This document shows positions 24,582 to 31,110 of a stretch of 34,974 nt of DNA, one piece after another (the first letter of the stretch is position 1; each line of letters opens with the position of its first letter). A program made the translations under genes and the position numbers. Source of the stretch: Treponema sp. GTDB lineage: Bacteria; Spirochaetota; Spirochaetia; Treponematales; Treponemataceae. The DNA is taken from NCBI GenBank assembly GCA_016292805.1, contig JAEDFM010000025.1, positions 1 to 34,974 of the forward strand, in the 5' to 3' direction. The notes beneath the pieces were generated by a model. That model was not told where the DNA came from. It made no database searches and saw only the letters and a list, made by a program, of their open reading frames with translations.

Positions 24582-25340
24582 ATGAAGATAATTTCGTCTA
24601 TGCTCCAGAAGGGTGGAGTAGGCAAAACAAGCACTGCTGTAAGCCTTGCAGTTGAACTTTCAAAGATGGGAAAAGTAGTGCTCATAGATGCAGATCCTCA
24701 GGGAAATGCAACAACCTGGCTTAACATCCAGACAATGCAGTTTGAGTTCGCAGACCTGTTAAACGGCAAGTGTGTGCTTGATCAGTGTCTTGTTGAAACT
24801 GCAACAAAAAATCTCTACATCATTCCAACAGCTGGTATTGGCGGCGAGCTTAAAGAATACAGTGAAAACAAAGCCGGAGCCAATCAGGGAAAAATCAAAA
24901 AGACTCTTAAGGATATTGCTAAGAATTTTGATTATTGTGTAATCGATACATCACCAAGTTTCGGTAACCTTGAACGAGGAATCCTTTATGCAACAAACGA
25001 AATTGTAGCTGTTCTTCAACTTGATGAATTTTCAAAAGACGGACTTCAGATTTTCAACGACCGTCTCAAGGCATTCATCAGTGACAATCTGGATGAAGAT
25101 GATCCAAAACCTTTGTTCAACAAAATCCTTTTCAATGCAAAGGATGACCGTATTTCCCAGCAGAGCATTATTCTTGACCAGTTCAAGCCTTTGGAAAAAC
25201 ATGGATTCAAACTTTATGTAATTCCTGTAGACCAGGCGTTCCGCAAAGTACAGAGTGCTCATATCCCAATTCAGGATTTTGCAGGTACAAAAAAAGAAAC
25301 TCTCAATGCAATAAAAAAACTTGCAAAAGATTTGAAGTAG
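24582..25340 (+). CDS. parA: ParA-type partition ATPase
   Basis: This 252-residue protein is a deviant-Walker ATPase. It has K10-G-G-V-G-K-T-S17 with the signature lysine K10, the switch I motif D37-A-D-P-Q-G-N43, and Walker B D122 in CVIDTSPS. It lacks an N-terminal helix-turn-helix, so it is a small (type Ib-like) ParA that does not itself bind an operator. Such ATPases position low-copy plasmids on the nucleoid together with a centromere-binding partner. GGGAGG precedes ATG 24582. It lies 12 bp upstream of the RHH gene. Confidence 0.93.
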   Translation: MKIISSMLQKGGVGKTSTAVSLAVELSKMGKVVLIDADPQGNATTWLNIQTMQFEFADLLNGKCVLDQCLVETATKNLYIIPTAGIGGELKEYSENKAGANQGKIKKTLKDIAKNFDYCVIDTSPSFGNLERGILYATNEIVAVLQLDEFSKDGLQIFNDRLKAFISDNLDEDDPKPLFNKILFNAKDDRISQQSIILDQFKPLEKHGFKLYVIPVDQAFRKVQSAHIPIQDFAGTKKETLNAIKKLAKDLK

Positions 25341-25352
25341 GGGAGGGGAGTT

Positions 25353-25667
25353 ATGGCAGGTAAAAAAATTACAACAGCAGATCTTTCAGGAAATGTAGAT
25401 GTTTTTGGAGATCTTATGGCTCCTTCAATTCCAGTAAAACAGACTGCACCTGCAGTTGAAGAAAAACAAGTTGATAATCCGGTTCACCTTACAATGATTG
25501 TTAAGGAATCTACAAGAAAAAACTGGAAGACATTCTTTATTGAGCATGGACTTAATACAACTCAGGGAATTGAAATTGCAGTTCTTCACCTTATGGCAGA
25601 AGTTGAAGCTGGAAAGTACCGTCTTTCAAAAGGCGGACTTGTAGAAGTCCCACAGTCGGCTGAATAA
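25353..25667 (+). CDS. Small partition partner, probable ribbon-helix-helix DNA-binding protein
   Basis: This 104-residue protein has a flexible N-terminal part (1-43) followed by a probable ribbon-helix-helix fold: strand VHLTMIV (44-50), helix 52-66, turn, helix 69-86. Small ParA systems use such RHH proteins (ParG, Omega) as centromere binders and repressors. The flexible N-terminus is where these proteins touch ParA. GGGGAGGGGAG precedes ATG 25353, and the gene follows parA by 12 bp. The GGTATATACC sites are its likely targets. Family identity is inferred from predicted fold and position. Confidence 0.75.
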   Translation: MAGKKITTADLSGNVDVFGDLMAPSIPVKQTAPAVEEKQVDNPVHLTMIVKESTRKNWKTFFIEHGLNTTQGIEIAVLHLMAEVEAGKYRLSKGGLVEVPQSAE

Positions 25668-25690
25668 CATTTTCCGTTAATTTATAGTAA

Positions 25691-26069
25691 CGACTACCAA
25701 AATCCACATTATATATAGAAAATACAGTGGATTTAGGTAGTCGTTTGTGTTTATTATAGAGAAAATAAATAAAAAAAATACTGGAGTTGTGGACAAAAGT
25801 AGTCGTTATCCGAATTTCTGTGGACTTTAGTAGTCGAAACTTATATATTTTATTAAATTTCAGAAGAATTCTCTGGAATTCCCGCCTTTAAACTTGAATT
25901 TAAAAACTACCACCTTTATACTTTTAGTAGTCGTACAACTTCCTTGGAATTTGATTTTTAGTCGTTCCGTCATTTTTTTTGCGCAAAATGGATGTGGGTA
26001 GTCGCAAAAGTGGAGTGAAGTAGTCGAAACTCGGACTTTGGTAGTCGTAAATATGGACTTAAGTAGTCA
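25691..26069. repeat. Iteron array upstream of rep
   Basis: About nine copies of a 17-bp repeat, consensus GTGGACTTAGGTAGTCG (or its complement CGACTACCTAAGTCCAC). They lie at 25691-25707 (+), then in reverse sense at 25727-25743, 25789-25805, 25820-25836, 25917-25933 (degenerate), 25988-26004, 26010-26026, 26031-26047 and 26053-26069. The ends (GTGGA and GTAGTCG) are best kept; the middle varies. TTGTGGACAA near 25788 also resembles a DnaA box. Position beside rep makes this the probable origin of replication. Confidence 0.88.
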
Positions 26070-26073
26070 TAAA

Positions 26074-26147
26074 CTCTACTAACTCTATATATTATCTGAA
26101 TTTACAAGCCCGTTAAATATATAATTAATAAATTTATAAAAGAAAGA
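26074..26147. other. AT-rich stretch, candidate DNA unwinding element
   Basis: The last 74 bp before the rep ribosome binding site are almost all A and T (for example TATATATTAT, AAATATATAATTAATAAA). An AT-rich segment next to an iteron array is the usual place where a plasmid origin opens. TATAAT at 26120-26125 may also serve as -10 of rep. Confidence 0.5.
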
Positions 26148-26157
26148 GGGGACTTTT

Positions 26158-27150
26158 ATGAATTCAAAGCAACTGTCTACAATTCGTGATAAAGAAATTG
26201 TAATCCAGTCTAATTCTATCAGCCGTGGTATTTATACCTGTAGTCCATTAGCAAGAAAACTTATTTCATACTGTATTCTTAATACAAATCATTATCCTGA
26301 AACAATTGATATTCCTAACATGCCAGACATTGAAGTAATGCATCACTTTAAAAGTCAGTTTACAATTTCTGAATTTATTACAAAGTTAGGAATTGCTCGT
26401 GGTTCTAATACTTACAAACAGGTAAAAAGAGCTGTAGAAGAGCTTTCTACAAGCATCATCCAGATTGAAAACACAGCTGAAAAATACAAAGCTTATACAT
26501 GGTTCTCCTCAGCCACATACGACAAGGAAAAAGATCTTATTGAACTTGAATTTAACCCTCAGATTGGTCTTGCTGTTCTGGAATGGAAACATATTAAACA
26601 GTTCTCTGCCATGAATATTAAGACAATTGGTGAAATCCAGTCTTTTTATGCTTTGCGTTATTTTGAAATTGCCTGTTCTTTCTACAACATGAAAGGCCGC
26701 TACGGTAATAAAAAAGATCAGTGGAAATTTACAGAATCTGTTGATGAACTTAAAACTATGTTCAAGATTGATAAGGATGCTTACAAAGACCGTATGAATA
26801 ACTTTATTACAAAGGTTGTTAAAAATCCTATTGATGAATTGAACTCTGTTAATAAAGATTTCCAGATTACTTATACAAAAATTGTTGAAAATCATAAGAC
26901 AGTCGGCTTTGAGTTTACCTGTGAACAGGCTTCTGTTCTCAAGATTGATGCAACTGACAGTGTTGAGCTTAAAGAAGATAAACAGGCTATTAATGATGAA
27001 GTTCTGGAAATGGAATATTACAAAACAAAATATCCTGCCCAGTGGAAAGCTGCCATGGAAGAACTGGAAGCAAAAACTACAACTCCAGTTTTCGGTATTT
27101 TCCTGGAAAGCGAAGCTGTTACCATGCTTAAGGAACAGGGCTTAGCTTAA
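26158..27150 (+). CDS. Rep_3-family plasmid replication initiator
   Basis: This 330-residue protein is an initiator of the Rep_3 (RepB/RepE/Pi) type: two winged-helix domains that bind iterons. The first (about 26-145) has the pattern LARKLISYCI ... FTISEFITKLGI ... YKQVKRAVEELS. The second (about 155-255) has YALRYFEIACSF ... VDELKTMFKI ... FITKVVKNPIDELN. The protein is intact and full-length. AGAGGGG precedes ATG 26158. Its iterons lie on both sides. Being whole, it could drive replication of this DNA, whether free or integrated. Confidence 0.92.
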   Translation: MNSKQLSTIRDKEIVIQSNSISRGIYTCSPLARKLISYCILNTNHYPETIDIPNMPDIEVMHHFKSQFTISEFITKLGIARGSNTYKQVKRAVEELSTSIIQIENTAEKYKAYTWFSSATYDKEKDLIELEFNPQIGLAVLEWKHIKQFSAMNIKTIGEIQSFYALRYFEIACSFYNMKGRYGNKKDQWKFTESVDELKTMFKIDKDAYKDRMNNFITKVVKNPIDELNSVNKDFQITYTKIVENHKTVGFEFTCEQASVLKIDATDSVELKEDKQAINDEVLEMEYYKTKYPAQWKAAMEELEAKTTTPVFGIFLESEAVTMLKEQGLA

Positions 27151-27173
27151 TAATCCTTTCTTTTGAAAATTCG

Positions 27174-27216
27174 AACGACTACCTAAGTCCAAAGTGGATA
27201 TAGGTAGTCGTTTTTT
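27174..27216 (+). terminator. rep terminator built from an inverted iteron pair
   Basis: AACGACTACCTA (27174-27185) pairs with TAGGTAGTCGTT (27201-27212) and a TTTTTT run follows. The two arms are themselves head-to-head iterons, so the same DNA can serve as a Rep binding site and as a terminator. Confidence 0.8.
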
Positions 27217-27519
27217 ATTTAACCCTGTGGATTCTAGTAGTCGTAACTTTCATGTCTTACGACTACCAAAGTCCATAAATTCTTGGGAACCAGATTATTT
27301 TTTGTGAACGACTACTTAAATCCACCAATTTTTGAATTCTATTTATGTCTAAATTCGTTAACAGTTAACGATTTTAAACATGGACTTTGGTAGTCGTACG
27401 GTTAATTAACTACCAAAGTCCACGCAAACGACTACCTATATCCACTCAGGTAGACAGAATTTTTAAATTTACGACTACTTAAGTCCAAAATTTATTTTTT
27501 TTGTGGATTAAGGTAGTCG
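27176..27519. repeat. Iteron array downstream of rep
   Basis: Ten copies of the same 17-bp iteron in both orientations. CGACTACC sense: 27176-27192, 27260-27276, 27309-27325, 27407-27423 (starts TAACTACC), 27429-27445 and 27472-27488. GTGGA sense: 27194-27210, 27227-27243, 27380-27396 and 27503-27519. Several adjacent opposite copies can form hairpins. No gene is visible in 27151-27558. Confidence 0.88.
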
Positions 27520-27545
27520 TAACTAGCAAATTCTTCTATATACAG

Positions 27546-27551
27546 TATAAT
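27546..27551 (+). promoter_or_regulatory. Consensus -10 hexamer, leaderless-type start
   Basis: A perfect TATAAT ends 7 nt before ATG 27559, and there is no ribosome binding site. No convincing -35 is seen, but the last iteron (27503-27519) lies just upstream and could position a bound protein at the promoter. Confidence 0.45.
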
Positions 27552-27558
27552 TATTTGT

Positions 27559-27768
27559 ATGGAACAGAAGCCAGGCTGGAAATACAGTTTCTCTACTCTG
27601 CTGAATCAACAGATTGCTGTTAATGAAAAAACTCAGATTTTGTATACGGAAGATAAAACCCGTTATGAACCATCGGAGACAGAAATTCTGAAATCTGTAA
27701 ATTTTGAAATTCCGCTTCAACTTCACATTATAAAAAAAGTATTTGGAGGAACTTTATGGAAACTGTAA
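27559..27768 (+). CDS. Hypothetical 69-residue protein ahead of the WYL regulator
   Basis: I cannot name this protein. It is mixed polar with aromatic patches (GWKYSF; ILYTED) and ends in a compact segment LQLHIIKKVFGGTLWKL. It has no signal peptide. The end overlaps the WYL gene by 13 nt, and that gene's ribosome binding site (GGAGG) lies within it, so the two are coupled. The start lacks a ribosome binding site but has TATAAT 7 nt upstream. It could be a small partner of the regulator. Confidence 0.6.
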   Translation: MEQKPGWKYSFSTLLNQQIAVNEKTQILYTEDKTRYEPSETEILKSVNFEIPLQLHIIKKVFGGTLWKL

Positions 27769-28751
27769 ACAGAGAGGATAAAGTAAAAACTCTACGACTA
27801 CTGCAACTGGCAGAATTCATCCGTACAGAAAATTATCCGAATGCTCCAAAAATTGGTAAGCACTTTGAAATTTCCAGAAGTACTGTAATGAGGGATATTG
27901 AGTTTTTGCAGACCCGTTACAATGCTCCAATCGAATATGATTATGATCACAAAGGTTATTATTATACAGACCCAACTTTTATGATAAAAAGCGTAATGCT
28001 TTCGGAAGGAGAACTGTTTACTGTTTCAACTTTAATGCCTTTGATGGAACAGTATAAAAATACACCTCTTGAAGCAACCTTCCGTTCAATCATGAATAAA
28101 ATGGTAGAAATGATGCCAAATAAGGTTGAGGTCGATTCTTCTTTTAATGCCAGCAATGTTCAGTTTATTAAAGATCCTCTCCCAGAAATTTCTGAACAGA
28201 TTTTCAATTCTATTTTTGAAGCTACAAGAGCAGGAAAAACAATTTCATTTAATTATCGTTCAATCAGTAAACAGGGATATATTCCACGAACCTTTGATCC
28301 ATATAAAGTTTTGTGTCAGAAGGGAAACTGGTATGTAATTGGTTATTGTCATCTGCATGAACGATTTAATGTATATGCTCTTTCACGAATGAAGGATTTG
28401 GCAATTCTTGATGTAACTTTTGAAATTAAACCTGAATTCAATATTAAGAATTACATAGATCCGGAATTTGGAATCTGGCTCAGTGAACAGAAACCAGAAA
28501 AAATAGAACTGCTGTTTTCTTCAGAAATCAATACTTACATTCTGGAAAGAACCTGGCATGTAAACCAGGAATGTCATCAGAATGATGATGGTTCTGTTTA
28601 TCTTAGCTTTATGTCGAATCAGCTGGAAGAAACTTTTCATTGGGTAATGTCTTTTGGTTCTGAAGTTCAGGTTTTAAATCCACCTGAGTTAAAAAATAAA
28701 ATTAAAGAAGAAGTAACAAAACTTACATCAATATATAAAAGCATCTGCTGA
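27756..28751 (+). CDS. WYL-domain transcriptional regulator (DeoR-like HTH)
   Basis: This 331-residue protein has an N-terminal winged helix-turn-helix (about 8-58, with SRSTVMRDIEFLQ as recognition region) and a WYL domain (about 148-225). The WYL motif lies in G190-N-W-Y-V-I-G-Y, with the downstream YALSRM signature. A C-terminal extension (WCX-like) completes it. WYL proteins bind nucleic acid or nucleotide ligands and often control defence or DNA-damage genes. GGAGG sits 6 nt before ATG 27756. It lies upstream of the accessory cassette at 29.1-33.7 kb, but whether it controls that cassette is unknown. Confidence 0.88.
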   Translation: METVNREDKVKTLRLLQLAEFIRTENYPNAPKIGKHFEISRSTVMRDIEFLQTRYNAPIEYDYDHKGYYYTDPTFMIKSVMLSEGELFTVSTLMPLMEQYKNTPLEATFRSIMNKMVEMMPNKVEVDSSFNASNVQFIKDPLPEISEQIFNSIFEATRAGKTISFNYRSISKQGYIPRTFDPYKVLCQKGNWYVIGYCHLHERFNVYALSRMKDLAILDVTFEIKPEFNIKNYIDPEFGIWLSEQKPEKIELLFSSEINTYILERTWHVNQECHQNDDGSVYLSFMSNQLEETFHWVMSFGSEVQVLNPPELKNKIKEEVTKLTSIYKSIC

Positions 28752-28923
28752 TGTTGCAGTTTATGTTGAAATAAGTTTAGCTTCTCTTGCGATTTACGAT
28801 ACAGAAAAATGTAGAAATGTACTTCCTTATTCTGATCAGGTCTGGCAGTACAAGATGTATGATTATCAGAGGCGTTTGAAAGAAAAAGAAATCCGACAGA
28901 GCATGTCCAGAAAATACAATTAA
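28717..28923 (+). pseudogene. C-terminal gene fragment without a start codon
   Basis: A frame open from 28717 to TAA 28921-28923 has protein-like composition (about 68 codons, ending with basic, helical YDYQRRLKEKEIRQSMSRKYN). It has no usable ATG, GTG or TTG near its beginning and overlaps the end of the WYL gene in another frame. It is probably the tail of a gene truncated when the neighbouring DNA was rearranged. I do not recognise the family. An inverted repeat AAGGACT (28935-28941) / AGTCCTT (28965-28971) follows. Confidence 0.4.
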
Positions 28924-29034
28924 GGTTAAATTAAAAGGACTAATCCCTTTTCAATTTAGGAATCAGTCCTTAAAATCAGCCTTGTTAAAGTCATCAAGAC
29001 AAATATACTGTTAAAAAATAATTAGATTTTTTTC

Positions 29035-29063
29035 TTGACAATTCTAAAACTGATGTTTATATT
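29035..29063 (+). promoter_or_regulatory. Strong promoter of the four-gene accessory cassette
   Basis: A perfect TTGACA (29035-29040), an ideal 17-bp spacer and TATATT (29058-29063) lie about 60 bp before ATG 29123. This is among the best promoter matches in the window. The 28924-29034 stretch before it holds only an inverted repeat. Confidence 0.75.
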
Positions 29064-29122
29064 CAGTTATATAAAGATTCTAAGTAAATATGTTTTATGA
29101 GTTTTTTTTACAAGGAGTCTTT

Positions 29123-29422
29123 ATGAAAACTATACTTAAAAATTACTCATTTGATGGAATCGAATCTTTACGTTCGGTTTTAAAGTCAGCTCTCAGAGGG
29201 TACACTTCTGTAACTCCTCGGATTCTGGAAACTTTTGATCTTTTAGGTTTTGAAGTATCCAGAAAACAAAATCACTATATTTTAATTACTCACACCTCTT
29301 TTTATTCAGACAAGCATCCTGATCGTATTCTTGTATTCTCTCTCAGTAATACTCCAAGCGATAAACGTGCCGGGTTGAATGCTGCAAGTACAATCTGCAA
29401 CACAATCCTTATGTATCTCTAA
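29123..29422 (+). CDS. Small protein with HicA-like C-terminal half
   Basis: This 99-residue protein starts at ATG 29123, chosen over 29090 because AAGGAGT lies just upstream. Its second half (LLGFEVSRKQNHYILITH ... ILVFSL) resembles the HicA/dsRBD-like fold: a GF turn, a basic loop and a conserved-position histidine. No HicB antitoxin gene follows. It is the first gene of a four-gene same-strand cassette. The HicA relation is a weak pattern match; it may be an RNA-binding subunit instead. Confidence 0.6.
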   Translation: MKTILKNYSFDGIESLRSVLKSALRGYTSVTPRILETFDLLGFEVSRKQNHYILITHTSFYSDKHPDRILVFSLSNTPSDKRAGLNAASTICNTILMYL

Positions 29423-29469
29423 GTTTCAAAAATCATTATTAGCACCAAACCAACGCAAAGGAAATTACT

Positions 29470-29835
29470 ATGGAAAATATATTTATCGAATATGACGAAG
29501 AAGCAAAGTATCTGGCTGAACATGTACAGTGTTCTTTTGAAGATGCTCAGAAATACGTAGATGCAGAATATGACTATTTGGATGGGAAAGGGCTTATTGC
29601 TCACTCAGAAGAAGAATTTAATGAAAGACCTTTCAGCAATGTAATTATTGAACCTGAACAGATGTGCAGTTTCATATCGGATATAACAGGACTCAATCCT
29701 GAACTGTGCAATTGCCTGGACAGTGCATCCTTTATGTTTCTTGTAGATAAAGGAATGATTTCAAGAAACAAAGAAGTTGATGAAGAATATGAATGCTGTA
29801 AACACGATTGTGTTTACAATTCAAAAGGACTGTAG
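29470..29835 (+). CDS. Hypothetical 121-residue acidic protein with an internal repeat
   Basis: I do not recognise a named family. Two stretches look like copies of one helical unit: LAEHVQCSFEDAQKYVDAEY followed by DYLDGKGLIA (15-44), and ISDITGLNPELCNCLDSASF followed by MFLVDKGMIS (69-98). Both have the pattern I..xTG/C-x-x-E-D/L ... LD ... FL..KG-I, like short UBA-type helix bundles. The C-terminus is Cys-rich (ECCKHDC). AAAGGAAA precedes ATG 29470. It lies 47 bp after the HicA-like gene and 12 bp before the radical SAM gene. Confidence 0.7.
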   Translation: MENIFIEYDEEAKYLAEHVQCSFEDAQKYVDAEYDYLDGKGLIAHSEEEFNERPFSNVIIEPEQMCSFISDITGLNPELCNCLDSASFMFLVDKGMISRNKEVDEEYECCKHDCVYNSKGL

Positions 29836-29847
29836 GGAGGAATGGAA

Positions 29848-31083
29848 ATGTTCGTTGCTCTTTCAGTCTTGCTTATATCTTTCGGTTTTCTTCGTCCGAA
29901 TGAAAACACTGATCCATACGGAATTAGCTGTTTGATTACAGCCTTTAACAACTCACTTATTAAACATCCTGATGATAGAATTTATTCATATGTAATAGAT
30001 TTGAATACAGAACAGAACCAGGCTGTAATTATAGATCAGATGATAAATGCAATCAGACAGGCAAAATGTAATGTTCTTGCATTAAGTGATTTCATTTGGG
30101 CCGATAGATATATTCAGAATGCGCTTCCTATTATTAGAAAAGAGTTTCCGAACCTTAAGATTATGATGGGTGGACCTATGGTTCACGGAAATGAAGAAAC
30201 TCTAAAGGAAAAGTATCCAGAAGTGGATTTGTTTACGGTTTCTTATGGTGAGGCAGTTTTTTCTGATATCAGAAAGGCATTTGCTTCAGACAGATGTATT
30301 TTAGAACTTCCTCCAGATTTTTCTGCTCTTGAGTCTCCTTATTTAATGAATCAGATTCAGATAAAGGAAGGAATGTCTGTAAGGATGGAAACAAGACGTG
30401 GATGTTCCTTCAAGTGCAGTTACTGTCGTCACAGGAATGCTAATGGCTGTGTAAAACAGATTGGAACAGATGACAGGGTAAAATCTGAACTGAAACTTTT
30501 CAAGGACAAAGGCATCAGTAAGATAAACGTCCTGGATCCTTTTTTCAATGACATCAACAACAGGGATATGTCCAAGGCACATGGACTGAGATTCCTGAAT
30601 AACTGTAAAGAAATCGGTATTGAGTCTGAAATCAGCGTTCAGATTCGTCCTGAAATGGTTAATCAGTCTTATCTGGAAACAGCGGGTTCCATGAAAAATG
30701 TAACCTTTGAAATAGGGATTCAGAGCCTTGATAAAAATATTTATCCGCATATTAATCGTGGAAATGAAAAAGCCCAGGGCTTTGTTCTGGAAAGATTGAA
30801 GGAAGTTGTTCGTCATGGAATTAATACTGAAATTACGCTGATTTATGGACTTCCCAATCAGACATTCAAGTCATTTGAAAATGACATTAATACCCTGAAG
30901 AAATTGGGCTTCAATGATATCAAGGCTTTTCCTTTGCAGATTTATCCTGCAACTGAAATCCTTAAGAATTACAAAGACTTTGGCCTCAAGGCTAAAAATG
31001 TTGAACCATTTGGAATCATGGAAGTGTACGACAACCCTTCACATGATTTTGAACAGATGGATAAATTAGCAAGACAAATCTAA
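29848..31083 (+). CDS. Radical SAM enzyme with N-terminal B12-binding-like domain
   Basis: This 411-residue protein has a Rossmann-like N-terminal domain (about 1-150) of the cobalamin-binding type: VLALSDFIW, then IMMGGPMVHG. The radical SAM barrel follows, with C186-x3-C190-x2-C193 (RRGCSFKCSYC) for a [4Fe-4S] cluster, and EIGIQSLD later in the barrel. The classic DxHxxG cobalamin motif is not seen, so cobalamin may not be bound. ATG 29848 was chosen over 29842 because GGGAGG then lies 7 nt upstream instead of 1. The substrate is unknown. It shares an operon with the 121-residue gene and the 852-residue gene. Confidence 0.88.
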   Translation: MFVALSVLLISFGFLRPNENTDPYGISCLITAFNNSLIKHPDDRIYSYVIDLNTEQNQAVIIDQMINAIRQAKCNVLALSDFIWADRYIQNALPIIRKEFPNLKIMMGGPMVHGNEETLKEKYPEVDLFTVSYGEAVFSDIRKAFASDRCILELPPDFSALESPYLMNQIQIKEGMSVRMETRRGCSFKCSYCRHRNANGCVKQIGTDDRVKSELKLFKDKGISKINVLDPFFNDINNRDMSKAHGLRFLNNCKEIGIESEISVQIRPEMVNQSYLETAGSMKNVTFEIGIQSLDKNIYPHINRGNEKAQGFVLERLKEVVRHGINTEITLIYGLPNQTFKSFENDINTLKKLGFNDIKAFPLQIYPATEILKNYKDFGLKAKNVEPFGIMEVYDNPSHDFEQMDKLARQI

Positions 31084-31110
31084 CCTTTATAGATTAAAAT
31101 GGAGATAAAT

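Noticed and set aside
25691..27519. Regularly recurring 17-bp repeats that could suggest a CRISPR array
   Set aside because: Spacing is uneven, the copies occur in both orientations and have variable centres, rep lies in between, and no cas gene is present. They are iterons.
29470..29835. RiPP precursor peptide for the radical SAM enzyme
   Set aside because: At 121 residues, with two folded-looking repeats and no leader-core pattern or cleavage site, it is more like a folded partner protein. The Cys-rich tail keeps a weak possibility open.
29848..31083. Viperin-like antiviral radical SAM enzyme
   Set aside because: The N-terminal Rossmann-like domain and the motif context around CSFKCSYC fit B12-domain-type radical SAM proteins, not the single-domain viperins.
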